Shown: positions 25,655 to 35,807 of the stretch, one piece after another | Numbering within the stretch: the first letter of the stretch is position 1 | Layout of the letters: each line of letters opens with the position of its first letter | Source of the DNA: UBA583 sp964429995 | GTDB taxonomy: Archaea > Nanobdellota > Nanobdellia > Woesearchaeales > UBA583 | Direction of reading: 5' to 3' | Assembly: GCA_964429995.1 (NCBI GenBank) | Contig: CAYSDY010000002.1 | Location: 124,001-188,000, forward strand | Length of the DNA stretch: 64,000 nt | Position numbers and translations under genes: made by a program | The notes under the pieces: model-generated | What the model saw: the letters and a program-made list of their open reading frames with translations, nothing else | Told to the model about the DNA's origin: nothing | Databases searched by the model: none

Positions 25655-26659
25655 ATGAATTCTAGTGAAAAATTAAGTTTACCTGAAAATATTGTTTCTG
25701 AATTGAAAAAAAAGCAGTATGGAGTGTATAATCATTCTGCTGTTCAGATATGCACATGGAATAAAAAAGCCCTTATTGAAGGGGGAACATGTTATAAAGA
25801 GAAGTTTTATGGTGTTGATTGTCATTCATGCATGCAGTTTTCTCCTGTTGCTATGTGGTGTCAGCAGAATTGTACTTTTTGCTGGAGACCAATGGAGTAT
25901 ATGAAAAATATAACTATAAAGTATGATGATGTTGATGCTCCAAATCAAATTGTTGATAATCTTGTTGTTTTAAGACAAAAGCTTGTTTCTGGTTTTAAAG
26001 GAAATTCTAAAATAAGTATGGAAAAATGGAATGAATCTTTAGTACCAACACATTATGCAATTTCACTTTCAGGAGAACCTACATTATATCCTAGACTTAA
26101 TGAGATGGTAATGTATCTTAAATCTTTAGAAAGAACTAAAACAATTTTTATAGTTTCAAATGGCCAGGAACCTGAATATTTTAAAAACCTTATAAATGAT
26201 GAAAAATCAATGCCAACACAACTTTATCTTTCAATAGATGCACCTACCAAAGCTCTTTTTAAGAAGATAAATTGTCCTGTTTATCCTGATGGCTGGGAAA
26301 GACTTAACATGACTTTATCTTATTTTAGCAAGATTAAAACAAGAAGGGTTTTTAGGATGACACAGATTAAAGGGCTTAATGATGTTGATGAACTTATTGA
26401 TGATTATAATAAAATGATTGAACTTGGAAAACCTGATATAATAGAGGTTAAGGCATATATGCATATTGGTTGTAGTAGGAATAGACATACTAAGGATCAA
26501 ATGCCTTTTCTGGATGATGTTGAGCGGTTTGCAAGAAAACTTGAAGCTTCTAATCCTAATTATACTATAATGGATGTTATGGAAGAATCAAGAATAGTTG
26601 TAATGTTAAGAATTGATTCTGCGTATACTCTAAAAATTCAAAAGTATGAAAATCAGTAA
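25655..26659 (+). CDS. taw1: 4-demethylwyosine synthase TYW1 (radical SAM)
   Basis: A 334-aa radical SAM enzyme that builds the tricyclic base imG-14 from N1-methylguanosine at position 37 of tRNA-Phe, using pyruvate. The CxxxCxxC motif (CQQNCTFC) is seen near residue 71, and additional cysteines upstream (TCYKEKFYGVDCHSC) fit the second 4Fe-4S cluster of TYW1. Conserved LSGEPTLYP, SNGQEPEY and LYLSIDAP blocks agree, and length matches archaeal TYW1. It lies 15 nt after the cyclophilin gene. A structured non-coding stretch follows. Confidence 0.93.
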   Translation: MNSSEKLSLPENIVSELKKKQYGVYNHSAVQICTWNKKALIEGGTCYKEKFYGVDCHSCMQFSPVAMWCQQNCTFCWRPMEYMKNITIKYDDVDAPNQIVDNLVVLRQKLVSGFKGNSKISMEKWNESLVPTHYAISLSGEPTLYPRLNEMVMYLKSLERTKTIFIVSNGQEPEYFKNLINDEKSMPTQLYLSIDAPTKALFKKINCPVYPDGWERLNMTLSYFSKIKTRRVFRMTQIKGLNDVDELIDDYNKMIELGKPDIIEVKAYMHIGCSRNRHTKDQMPFLDDVERFARKLEASNPNYTIMDVMEESRIVVMLRIDSAYTLKIQKYENQ

Positions 26660-27005
26660 TTAGAGTATATGTTATTGAGAATTTTGAAAAACCCTAAAAT
26701 TCTCAGAAGAGTGTTATCAAAAAACTCTTATAAGTCCTAATGGAACAAGTTCAATTCTAAATTTATTCCTTTGAATACTCCACTGCTCTGTGCTTTAATA
26801 TTCAAAGGAATGATCAAAAATTGCAATAAAAAAAATTGAGTGATAAATACCCCATCATTTATTCATAGGAATAACTCAAATTTTGTAATTTTTGTTTTAT
26901 AGGTTTTTTACAACCCTCTATTAAAAATTAATTTTAAAAATATGTTATATTTTTACTGTTAAGTTTAAACATTTATTTAAAATATTTTTTTATACTTTCT
27001 TATCT
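26660..27005. other. Structured intergenic region with several hairpins and a dispersed repeat
   Basis: Three inverted repeats follow the TYW1 stop: GAGAATTTT/AAAATTCTC (26,677-26,704), AAGAGT/ACTCTT (26,707-26,729), and the 13-bp arm pair that opens repeat copy 1 (26,765-26,811). The first two could serve as a 3' processing or termination signal. The stretch 26,901-27,005 is plain AT-rich promoter sequence for the next gene. Confidence 0.5.
26765..26900. repeat. Structured dispersed repeat, copy 1
   Basis: ATTCCTTTGAATA...TATTCAAAGGAAT forms a 13-bp hairpin. It is followed by TTGCARTAAAAA, then by TTGAGT-GATAAAT...ATTTAT...ACTCAA, a two-step hairpin with a CCCC-containing loop, and then an AAATTTTGTRATTTTTGTTTTAT tail. 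The same order occurs at 32,008-32,128 with changes that mostly preserve pairing (for example ACTC to ATTC, a G-U pair). It may be a small non-autonomous mobile element or a structured RNA. Confidence 0.6.
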
Positions 27006-29897
27006 ATGAGATATTACAAGACAGGTATTTGCGTTTTATTGTTTTTTTTTGTTTTTTGCAATGTTGTTTTTGGTGTTGGCGTCTTTGAAAATGGACGATA
27101 TGTTTATTATACTAATAATTCACAACCACAGATAAGTATTAATATTACTGCTGGCAATGAAAGGCTTTTTATTGATAAAGGAGTTTTTTCATCTGATAAT
27201 TTTGAAAAAGTTTATATTATACCTTCAGAGGATAGATATTTACCTTTATTTGCAAGTGGTAGTTATAATTTTTTACTTGATTTTGGAATTTCAAACATGA
27301 ATAATCCTAAATTTAAATTGTTTGTTTATGATATGTCTAACAATCAGGTTGTTCCTAAGGGAGATTCTGTTGATTTTTCTTTAGTTTATGATAATGTGTC
27401 TCCTTTTATGACTTATTTTTTGAATGATATCAAAAAGAGTTCTAAACTAATGTTTAAGTTTAATGAGAGAATTTCTGAGCTTAAGGTTTCTTTTGATGGT
27501 CTTGGAACAATAAGATATAACAATATAGAGTACAATAATGTTTTGCTCAATGATATAATTTCAATTGATGTATCGAGTCTTAATTTTAAGAAGGATTTGT
27601 ATGATATAACAATAGAATATGTAGATCTTGCTGGGAATGTTGTTGTTGAAACAAAAACAGTTTATGTTGGTCTTGAAGATCTTAAGGTTGAACTTCTTAC
27701 AGTTAATGAGGATTCTTCTTTAAAGTATAATTATGATTCAAAATACCCATCTTTTTTTAACAAAACAATATATTCTTCTTCTTCTGATTTTTTAATTAAA
27801 ATAAAGACCAATAAAAATGCAAACTGTTTTTTTAGTTCTTCTTCTTATCAATTTAAAGAATTTTATGCTCTTAATGATAAAAAATTAATGGAAAGCGATT
27901 CTGAAAATTTGACACATAGTGTAAGTGTTGGAAAGTTGGATGAGAAAATATGGATAGCTTGTCAGAATACTTATTATGAGAGTGAAATTGTTTATCTTAG
28001 TGCGGTTATGGGACTTGGAAATACTTTAATAAATATTGAAAAGTATGATCCATTAACTTTATCTATTATTGATTTTGAACCAACAGGATTAGTTACAAAT
28101 AATCCATTTTCTGTTTTGGCAAATACTGATAATCGTGCTATTTGTAATTATAGAATAGATGATGCTGAACTTTTAATGATGGATACTTTAAATTTTACAT
28201 CTTTTAAAAAAGAGAATGTTCAAACTACTGTTGGTACTCATGAACTGTATTTTGAATGTTTTGATGTTTTGGGCAGAAAGGCTGTAAAGAATACAAATAT
28301 TCAGGTTGATCCTAATAGAGGAGTAAGTATTGTTAGTTATTCTCCTAAATATGTTGCAAAGACTTCTTCAGATATAGAGCTTACATTAAGTGAATCTAAT
28401 AATGATATAAAATGCCGTTATAGTAAGACACAAAAAAGTAAGAGTAGTTTTTTAACATTGCCTTTGATATCTAATGGAGTGGGTAATAAGAGAAGTTTTT
28501 TACTTAGTGGCCTTGTTTCTGGAAATAATACAGTTTATATATATTGTAGCAAAAATGATGAGATTAGCGAGGATGTGATATCAATTATATATGATGATAA
28601 AGGGATGATGATTGATAATCTTAAATTTATTAATGGAAAGTATAAAAGTGATTATCTTGGTAGTTCTTTAGAACTTGAATTAGATTTTGATTTATCATCT
28701 CTTGTTCCTGTTTCTAAATATACTTTAACTGTTGTTTACAAGGATGATGATAATTATAGTAAAACTTATTCTGGTAGCAAACCATTATATCTAAAAAGAG
28801 ATCTTAATGATTCTTTAAAGGTTGTTCTTGTTGCTGATAATGGTTTAACTACTGTTACAAAAGAGAAGATGATAAAGTTTGATATGGATCCTCCGGTTGT
28901 TGAGATAATTAATGTGCTTCAGGGAAAAAAGATTACATGTACAGATCCATTAAGTGGTTGTGCGTTGATATATTATGGATTTTCAAAAACGGATTTTGAT
29001 TGTTTGCCAAATAAAATATATGCTAATTCCTCAGATGTGATCAATGTTGCTGGTCAGGTTTACATGTGTGCTCAGGCTTTTGATTATGTAGGATTATCTT
29101 CTAAAGTAACAGTTCTTGTTGGTGATTATAAGCCAAAAGAGGAAGAAAAGAATACTACAGTTGTTGATAATAAAAAGGATGATAAAAAAACAGATACTGA
29201 TGATAAAAAGGTTACAGAACCTGAAAATCCATTTAAGAATATAGATGAAGATGATAATACATCTGATGAAAATAATACTGGAATGATAATAGGTGCTGTT
29301 ATTTTATTGTTTGCAACTGTTGGTGGAGGAGGTTATTATGCATATAAAAAAGGATATCTAAACAAGGAGCTTGAAAAATTAGGAATAAAAACACATATGC
29401 AGAATTCTGGCAATGATTCTTTAATGCAGAATAATTCATCATCAGCAGGAAAAAATAATGGAATGATTTATGATTCATCTTCTATGCCTTATAGTAACAG
29501 GAAAGTTTCATCTTATGATTCTGGTGCTGAATATGATAAGCATATAAACAAAATAAATAGTTTTATTGATTCAAAGATTAGTGAGACATCTAATGTATTT
29601 GCTGAATTTGATGAAAAGAAAAAAAAGAAGGATGATGATAAGGATTCTGATTTTGATCAAAAAACTCTTATATCAAAAAAGAAATCTAAATCAAATATTA
29701 TTGAAGAAGAGGATTTTGATGAATTTTACAAAGCAAGCAAGGAAATAGAAAAAAACATACAAATGGATGACATAAAAGATCAAGCTACATCATTTGAGGA
29801 ATATTATAAAAACAAAAAAAAAGACAAATCAGAATTAAAAGATAAGGATATTAAAAATAAGGATTCTAATAAAAAGGATGATGAAAAGAGTAAGTAA
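27006..29897 (+). CDS. Secreted single-pass membrane protein with Ig-like repeats and charged cytoplasmic tail
   Basis: A 963-aa protein. A hydrophobic signal peptide (about residues 5-23) leads into about 700 residues of beta-rich ectodomain with repeated DxxxP boundaries (such as FDMDPPVVEI), DLAGNVV/DVLGRKA motifs and Cys pairs, typical of archaeal Ig-like or cadherin-like surface repeats. A membrane segment at about 762-780 (GMIIGAVILLFATVGGG) is followed by a roughly 180-residue tail very rich in Lys, Asp and Glu. It lies just upstream of a signal peptidase gene. The function is unknown; an envelope or adhesion role is inferred. Confidence 0.65.
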   Translation: MRYYKTGICVLLFFFVFCNVVFGVGVFENGRYVYYTNNSQPQISINITAGNERLFIDKGVFSSDNFEKVYIIPSEDRYLPLFASGSYNFLLDFGISNMNNPKFKLFVYDMSNNQVVPKGDSVDFSLVYDNVSPFMTYFLNDIKKSSKLMFKFNERISELKVSFDGLGTIRYNNIEYNNVLLNDIISIDVSSLNFKKDLYDITIEYVDLAGNVVVETKTVYVGLEDLKVELLTVNEDSSLKYNYDSKYPSFFNKTIYSSSSDFLIKIKTNKNANCFFSSSSYQFKEFYALNDKKLMESDSENLTHSVSVGKLDEKIWIACQNTYYESEIVYLSAVMGLGNTLINIEKYDPLTLSIIDFEPTGLVTNNPFSVLANTDNRAICNYRIDDAELLMMDTLNFTSFKKENVQTTVGTHELYFECFDVLGRKAVKNTNIQVDPNRGVSIVSYSPKYVAKTSSDIELTLSESNNDIKCRYSKTQKSKSSFLTLPLISNGVGNKRSFLLSGLVSGNNTVYIYCSKNDEISEDVISIIYDDKGMMIDNLKFINGKYKSDYLGSSLELELDFDLSSLVPVSKYTLTVVYKDDDNYSKTYSGSKPLYLKRDLNDSLKVVLVADNGLTTVTKEKMIKFDMDPPVVEIINVLQGKKITCTDPLSGCALIYYGFSKTDFDCLPNKIYANSSDVINVAGQVYMCAQAFDYVGLSSKVTVLVGDYKPKEEEKNTTVVDNKKDDKKTDTDDKKVTEPENPFKNIDEDDNTSDENNTGMIIGAVILLFATVGGGGYYAYKKGYLNKELEKLGIKTHMQNSGNDSLMQNNSSSAGKNNGMIYDSSSMPYSNRKVSSYDSGAEYDKHINKINSFIDSKISETSNVFAEFDEKKKKKDDDKDSDFDQKTLISKKKSKSNIIEEEDFDEFYKASKEIEKNIQMDDIKDQATSFEEYYKNKKKDKSELKDKDIKNKDSNKKDDEKSK

Positions 29898-29942
29898 GGT
29901 TTTATTTATCTAAGTTTTCTTTTAAAAGGAAATTCTTTTTAA

Positions 29943-30644
29943 ATGAAACATAGTTTTATATTTTTAATGAATAAAAAGAAAGGTTTTTTGGATTACCTTA
30001 AAAGGTTCTGGAAATATTTATGGCATGATGATTCTTTGGGTTCTTATGTCTTAAATTTTATTTTTGCATTTATTTTTATAAAATATCTGTTCTTTCCTAC
30101 AATTGGTTTTTTACTTAACAATGATTATCCTATGGTTGCAATTGTTTCAGGTAGTATGGAACATAAAATAGTTAATCATAATGTGTGTGATAAAAATGTT
30201 GTTGATACGCAAAATAAAAACCTTAATTTTGATGAATGGTGGAGTTTGTGTGGTACATATTATGAAAAGATTAACATAACAAAAGCTGACTTTAAAGATT
30301 TTGATTATTCAGGTGGGCTTAATATAGGAGATATGATGGTTTTGTATGGAAAAGATCCTAAAAACATAGAAGTTGGAGAAATACTTGTATTTATTCCACA
30401 AGATAGGAATTTTTTTGTGCAAAAAGGTCCAGTTATACACAGAGTGGTTGATAAATGGGAAAATGAGAATGATGGTAAGTTTTATTTTGCAACTAAAGGG
30501 GATCATAATTCTGAAATATTTAAAGATTTTGAAAATAATATATCATCTGATAATGTGATTGCTGTTGGAGTTGTAAGAATTCCTTATATGGGATATGTAA
30601 AGATTATGTTTACAAAATTGGTATCTTATGTGACTGGTGGTTAG
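29943..30644 (+). CDS. Archaeal type I signal peptidase (S26)
   Basis: A 233-aa membrane protease that removes signal peptides. A membrane segment lies at about residues 38-57; MVAIVSGSMEHKI contains the Ser nucleophile, the GDMMVLYGKD block follows, VIHRVVD supplies the His that replaces the bacterial Lys, and FATKGDHN contains the conserved Asp. A second hydrophobic segment is near the C terminus. The insert between the Ser and His boxes is longer than usual. A second Met at residue 10 could be the start. The gene for CCA-adding enzyme starts 4 nt after its stop. Confidence 0.85.
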   Translation: MKHSFIFLMNKKKGFLDYLKRFWKYLWHDDSLGSYVLNFIFAFIFIKYLFFPTIGFLLNNDYPMVAIVSGSMEHKIVNHNVCDKNVVDTQNKNLNFDEWWSLCGTYYEKINITKADFKDFDYSGGLNIGDMMVLYGKDPKNIEVGEILVFIPQDRNFFVQKGPVIHRVVDKWENENDGKFYFATKGDHNSEIFKDFENNISSDNVIAVGVVRIPYMGYVKIMFTKLVSYVTGG

Positions 30645-30648
30645 GCAA

Positions 30649-31983
30649 ATGATTGAATCAAAACTTAGAAGTGTTGTTTTAGGAAGGATTAAAACGGATG
30701 AGTCTGAACATGCTTTTATTACATCTTGTGTTGAATCTGTTATTAAAAATCTTACAACTTGTGCTGAAAAATTAAATATTGACTGTAATTTTTTTGTTGG
30801 TGGTAGTTTTGGAAAGAATACTTATCTTAAGAATAATTCAGATGTTGATGTCTTTGCAAGGTTTTCTTTATCATATGATGATGATAAACTTAATGTTTAT
30901 CTTGAAAAAATTTTAGAATTGGCTGGATATGATTATAAAAAACTTAAAGGATCAAGAGATTATTTTGCTTTTTCTTTAAAGAATGGTAAAATTAGTCTTG
31001 ATTTTGAGATAGTTCCTAATAGGTTTATTTTGTCTGCGGATAAGGCATTAAATACTACTGATGTTTCTCCTTTTCATGTTGAGTTCATAAAAAAGATAGC
31101 TAAAAAAAATCCTTCTGTTTGCGATGAGATAAGACTTGCAAAACAGTTTTTTAAATCAAAAAAGTTATATGGTGCTGAGAGTTATATTAAAGGGTTTTCA
31201 GGTCATGTTATAGATATTATGATAAGTTATTATGGTAGTCTTGAAAACTTGCTAAATGATGCTAAAACATGGGGAGAAGAAAAATTGATCGACATTAACA
31301 ATGAATATGGATGTATTGATAAGGCAAAAGATTTTATGGGTAAATGTGGTAAATCATCAAGACTTATAGTTGTTGATCCTGTCTTAAAAGAGCGTAATGC
31401 AGCAAAATCGTTAAGTGATGATAATTATGCAAGATTCATTTTGATTGCAAATTTTATTTTGGAATTAAAAGAATCAGATTTTATAATAAATGATGTAGAA
31501 ATCTTAGACTTATTTAAAAGTGCAAAAAAATTTGCAGAATCAAATGGTATGTTTTTTCTTTCGTATATTGTATCAGTTGATATGAAAGGAAATAGTTGTG
31601 ATATTGTTGGGTCAAAACTTTTAAAATTACATGGAAAACTTAAAAAGTATTATGAATCGTATGATTTTTTTTCATTAAAGGATACTTTTTCAGTAGAACT
31701 TAAAAGATCTAATCAGGCTTTAATGGTATTTTTTTTTGAATATTCTAAATTGTCTGACCTAAAAAAGGTTATAGGTCCTTATGTTCATATGAAAGATAGT
31801 GTTGCAAATTTTATAAAAGATAAAAAATTTTATTTTGTTGAAGATTTTAGAGTTTACTCGTATCAGAAGAGAGATAAGTGCAAACTTAAGGATATTGCTT
31901 TTGTTGATGCTTTAAAAATGGAAAAACTTTTAGGTAAGGATATGAGTTTTGTTTCAAAAGTTAGATTTTATTCTAATCTTTAA
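30649..31983 (+). CDS. cca: Archaeal (class I) CCA-adding tRNA nucleotidyltransferase
   Basis: A 444-aa enzyme that adds CCA to tRNA 3' ends; neither tRNA in the window encodes CCA, so it is needed. The nucleotidyltransferase motif GGSFGKNTYLKNNSDVDVF (about residues 49-67) provides the catalytic carboxylates, and RLAKQFFKSKKLYGAESYIKG is the class I-specific tail-domain block, followed by SGHVIDIMISYYGS. A GTG at 30,637 would extend the frame by four residues into the preceding gene; the ATG at 30,649 is preferred. It ends at the second copy of the dispersed repeat. Confidence 0.9.
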   Translation: MIESKLRSVVLGRIKTDESEHAFITSCVESVIKNLTTCAEKLNIDCNFFVGGSFGKNTYLKNNSDVDVFARFSLSYDDDKLNVYLEKILELAGYDYKKLKGSRDYFAFSLKNGKISLDFEIVPNRFILSADKALNTTDVSPFHVEFIKKIAKKNPSVCDEIRLAKQFFKSKKLYGAESYIKGFSGHVIDIMISYYGSLENLLNDAKTWGEEKLIDINNEYGCIDKAKDFMGKCGKSSRLIVVDPVLKERNAAKSLSDDNYARFILIANFILELKESDFIINDVEILDLFKSAKKFAESNGMFFLSYIVSVDMKGNSCDIVGSKLLKLHGKLKKYYESYDFFSLKDTFSVELKRSNQALMVFFFEYSKLSDLKKVIGPYVHMKDSVANFIKDKKFYFVEDFRVYSYQKRDKCKLKDIAFVDALKMEKLLGKDMSFVSKVRFYSNL

Positions 31984-32007
31984 AGTTATATTTTAGGTTT
32001 ATGTTTT

Positions 32008-32128
32008 ATTCCTTTGAATAAATGAATACTTCAAAGGAATGATTAAAAATTGCAGTAAAAAAAAATGAGTGATAAATGCCCCATCATTTATGGCTGGGAT
32101 AATTCAAATTTTGTGATTTTTGTTTTAT
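32008..32128. repeat. Structured dispersed repeat, copy 2 (contains the 3' end of smc)
   Basis: This has the same module order as 26,765-26,900: an ATTCCTTTGAATA hairpin, a purine-rich linker, GAGTGATAAATG...CATTTAT...ATTC, and a matching tail. The minus-strand smc stop codon (32,088-32,090) lies in the second hairpin, so the last 13 or so SMC codons are repeat sequence. Confidence 0.6.
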
Positions 32129-35100
32129 TATCTTCTTTTTCTATATAATCACTCATGTTTCTTAAATCAAGACTTACTACATCACTTATCTTGTATTTAT
32201 CCATTGTAACTCCATATATTATCTCTGCACTTTGTATTAAGTGTTCACTATGGCTTACAACTATGTATTGTGCGTATTTGGAATATTGTCGTATTAGTTT
32301 TCCTAATTTTTCTGCATTCATTATGTCAAGTGCAGCATCTACTTCATCAAATATGTAAAAACTTGCAGGATTGAATTCTTGTACTGCAAATATGAAAGCT
32401 ATTGCTGTAATTGTTTTTTCTCCACCTGATAATGATTTTATATCAAGATAATTTTTTTGTGTAAGCCTTACTCTTATATCTACTCCATTGTTAAATATGT
32501 CGTTTTCGTTTTCAAGTATTAACTCAACTTCTCCTTTTGTTGATAGTGTTGAAAATACTTCTATAAAATTCTTTTTTAGTTTATTGAAAGTTTCTAAGAA
32601 TTTTTCTTTCTTTTTTACATCCATTTCTGCTATAAGTTTTAATATATCTTCTTTTTCTATGTTTAATGATTCTCTTTTTTCTAATAAATTATTAAATTCT
32701 TCGTATAGCATGTCATAAACTTCAATCGCTTTAAGATTGATTGAACCAAATGAATTTATTTTTGATTTTATATTGTTTACCTTGTTTTGTAATTCTTTTA
32801 TATTTAATTCGTTGTTGTTTAGTTCTTTTTCGACATCTGTTATCAATTCTTCTATTTTATTATGTCCTATTTGATTTCCATCAGATCCTGTCATTATGAA
32901 CTCGCTCTTTATTTCTTCATATACAAGATCAAGTTCTTCATTTAATGTTTCGTTTAATGTATTAAATTCAGATAATGAATAATTTAGTGTTGCAATATCT
33001 GTTTTGATTTTTTCAAATTTGGAATATTCTTTGTCGTATTCTTCTTCCAATTTTTTTCTTGATGATTTTAAATCATCTCTTTGTTGAATAAATTCTTTAT
33101 AATTTTTTGATAATTCTTTTTCTTTTTTTTGGTTTGTTTTTAATTCTTCTGATAATTCTTTATCTTTTTGTGATAATTCTTCTAACTTTTCCTTAAATTC
33201 TTTTATTGCAATTTCAGATTCTTTTGCTATTTTATGTAAATTGTTTATATCAGGTGTTAAAACATTTTTTATCTGTATATTGTGACTGTCTATTGAAAGA
33301 TTGATTTTTGCTAAATTTTCTTTTAAAGAGTCTCTTTCTTTTTCCATAAGATTAATTGTTTCTATTATGTCTGCCTGTTGGTTTGAATTGAATTTAAATT
33401 TGTTTTTTTCAGTGTTTAATTCTTCTATTTCTTTTGTTAACAAATCTATGTCTTTATCTATTTTTTTTATACTATTTTCTATGACTACTTTGTCTGAAAG
33501 TATGTTATTTATCAATTCGTGGATTTCCTTATCACTTGAATTTATTGAGAGTATTTTTTCAATTTTACTTATTTCTCCTTCAAGTTCTGCTTTTTCCTGT
33601 CTTAGCGAGTATAGTTTTTCTTCACTATTCTTTTTTTCTTCTTTTAATATATCAATACTTGAAGATACAGAACTAATTTTATTTTCAAGTGCCTGCATTT
33701 TTTCTTCAAGCACATCGTCTTTAAAGATACCCATACTTGTGTTTTTTGATTTAAAACCACCAGTCATTGCACCGGATTTTGATACTATATCGCCATCAAG
33801 TGTAACCATTTTATATGTACCTATTCCTATTTGTTTTGAATCTTCTATTCTTTCTATTACTATTGAATCAGCAAAAATTAAATGAAATATGTTTTCGTAT
33901 TTTGGATCGTATTTTACAAGGTTTAATGCATAATCTATTACTCCTTTCTTGTTTAATACTGATTCATCAAGTTTGAATTTTTTGTGTATTTGATTTAAAG
34001 GTAAAAATGTTGCATTTCCTATTCTGTTGTCTTTAAGATAATTAATGTATTTTACAGCTGTTGCATCATTTTCTACTACTATGTTAAATAGATTTTTGCC
34101 TGCAATTGTTTCCATTGCCATTGCATATTTTTCTGTAACGCTTGCAAGTTCTGCAACAGTACCACATATTGAATTATCTTTATTTTTTAGTTTTATAATT
34201 GTGTCTACTGCTTTGTTTGTCATCATTATTTCTTTTGAACTTTCAAGTCTTATCTTTAATTTTGAGTGTTTTTCTATTAATTCTGAATATTCATTTAAAA
34301 GATTGTTTAATTTTGCACTTGCTTGTGAGTTATTGCTTGCTGTTTGAGATATTTCAATTATTGCTTTTTTTAATTTTGTTCTATACTGTTCAAGTATCTT
34401 TATTTGTTCTTTATTTTCTATATTGCTTTTTTCTATTTTATTAAGATCGTTTTCAAGATGTTCTATTTTTGTGTTTAATTTTTCTATTTGGATTTGGTTT
34501 TCCTGCTTTATCTGATTTTTGTTGTACTTTTTTGAATTTAAATCTTCTATTTGTTGTTCTATCTCATCAATTTTTTTTAAACTTTCAGTTGAAAGGCCTT
34601 TTTTTTGTTCTGATAATTTTAATTCTGCTGTTCTTATTTTTTTTTCAATTTCTGATTTTTCATTAATAAGATCTGTAATCTTTTCATTTATAGCTTTTAT
34701 TTCTGAATTATTGTTTTTTATATTTTCACTTATTTCAATATTTTTTGTTTTTATTTCCTCTATTTGTTTTTTTAATTCTGCTTTTTTTTCGTTAACTTTT
34801 TGTATTTCACCTTCAAGATAAGTTATTTTATTTGTTACTTCTATAAAATCTTGGTGTGATTTTATTTCTATGCTTTTTTCAAGATTTTCAAGCATAAAAT
34901 CTATTTTTGATTCTTCCTTTTCAAGAGTTTCAAGTTGATGTTTTGATTTTTCAAGTATTTTTTCGTTTGAACTTAATTCTTCTGTTTTTTTATCTTTTAG
35001 TTGTTTGTTTCGTAAAAGTTTTGATTTTATTAAAAGAAGATTGTTAAATCTTAATTCTGCTTTTGCCTGATTATATTTTTCAGCAAGTTCTTTTTCTGAT

Positions 35101-35723
35101 TTTAATTCTTTTATGTATTTTGTCTTTTCAGCAAGAAGAAGATCTGCTTCTTTTAGATCTATTTCAACTTTTTCAAGTTTTGATAATGAATTTTGCCTTT
35201 TTTCTTCGTAATTTGAAATGTTGGAAATTTCTTCTATTAGTTCACGCCTTTCATTTGGGGTCATGTTAACTATCTTATTAATGTCTCCTTGAAGGATTAT
35301 GTTGTATCCATCTGGATTAATTGATGCATTTTTTAAGATTTCAAGTATTTCTGTTCTTGTTGCTTTTTTATCGTTTATATAGTACATAGATGAACCTAAT
35401 TTGTTTACTATTCTACTTATTTTAATTTCATCACAATCAATGTTTAAAAGTTCCTTGTTCTCATTTGAAAGAAAGATTGCAACTTCTGCTTCTTTTGATG
35501 GTTTTGATGTTTTACCTCCATTAAATACAAGATTTCCAAGTTTGTCAGCCCTTAAACCTTTAGATGACATTCTTCCTAATACAAAACAAAGTGCATCAAA
35601 AACATTAGATTTTCCAGATCCATTGGCTCCAACTATTGTGTTAAAACCTTCTTCAAAATTAAGTACTGTAGGATTAGCAAAAGATTTGAATCCTTTAAGT
35701 TTTAAACGTTTAATTCTACTCAT
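32088..35723 (-). CDS. smc: Chromosome segregation ATPase SMC
   Basis: A 1211-aa canonical SMC. Walker A is in VGANGSGKSNVFDAL (about residues 33-40), with long coiled coils on either side of a hinge (around NSICGTVAELASVTEKYAMA to GNATFLPLN, about 510-600). The C-terminal head has LSGGEKTITAIAF and FYIFDEVDAALD. It organises the chromosome with ScpA/B-type partners, which are not encoded nearby. The C terminus (NKTKITKFELSQP) is encoded by the dispersed repeat, a hint that repeat insertion or exchange replaced the tail. A promoter should lie in the 85-nt gap to the next minus-strand gene. Confidence 0.95.
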   Translation of the reverse strand: MSRIKRLKLKGFKSFANPTVLNFEEGFNTIVGANGSGKSNVFDALCFVLGRMSSKGLRADKLGNLVFNGGKTSKPSKEAEVAIFLSNENKELLNIDCDEIKISRIVNKLGSSMYYINDKKATRTEILEILKNASINPDGYNIILQGDINKIVNMTPNERRELIEEISNISNYEEKRQNSLSKLEKVEIDLKEADLLLAEKTKYIKELKSEKELAEKYNQAKAELRFNNLLLIKSKLLRNKQLKDKKTEELSSNEKILEKSKHQLETLEKEESKIDFMLENLEKSIEIKSHQDFIEVTNKITYLEGEIQKVNEKKAELKKQIEEIKTKNIEISENIKNNNSEIKAINEKITDLINEKSEIEKKIRTAELKLSEQKKGLSTESLKKIDEIEQQIEDLNSKKYNKNQIKQENQIQIEKLNTKIEHLENDLNKIEKSNIENKEQIKILEQYRTKLKKAIIEISQTASNNSQASAKLNNLLNEYSELIEKHSKLKIRLESSKEIMMTNKAVDTIIKLKNKDNSICGTVAELASVTEKYAMAMETIAGKNLFNIVVENDATAVKYINYLKDNRIGNATFLPLNQIHKKFKLDESVLNKKGVIDYALNLVKYDPKYENIFHLIFADSIVIERIEDSKQIGIGTYKMVTLDGDIVSKSGAMTGGFKSKNTSMGIFKDDVLEEKMQALENKISSVSSSIDILKEEKKNSEEKLYSLRQEKAELEGEISKIEKILSINSSDKEIHELINNILSDKVVIENSIKKIDKDIDLLTKEIEELNTEKNKFKFNSNQQADIIETINLMEKERDSLKENLAKINLSIDSHNIQIKNVLTPDINNLHKIAKESEIAIKEFKEKLEELSQKDKELSEELKTNQKKEKELSKNYKEFIQQRDDLKSSRKKLEEEYDKEYSKFEKIKTDIATLNYSLSEFNTLNETLNEELDLVYEEIKSEFIMTGSDGNQIGHNKIEELITDVEKELNNNELNIKELQNKVNNIKSKINSFGSINLKAIEVYDMLYEEFNNLLEKRESLNIEKEDILKLIAEMDVKKKEKFLETFNKLKKNFIEVFSTLSTKGEVELILENENDIFNNGVDIRVRLTQKNYLDIKSLSGGEKTITAIAFIFAVQEFNPASFYIFDEVDAALDIMNAEKLGKLIRQYSKYAQYIVVSHSEHLIQSAEIIYGVTMDKYKISDVVSLDLRNMSDYIEKEDNKTKITKFELSQP

Positions 35724-35807
35724 TATTAATAAGAAATATTTAAAAAAAAACTTTTAAATGTTTGTTGTAAAGTTTAGTAGTAAGAGTTGATAATTTTATA
35801 AAAAACA

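Noticed and set aside
33301..34821. Several plus-strand frames of 65-194 codons opposite smc
   Set aside because: They lie entirely within the clear SMC coding frame on the other strand and have low-complexity Ser/Phe/Leu-rich translations typical of antisense shadows.
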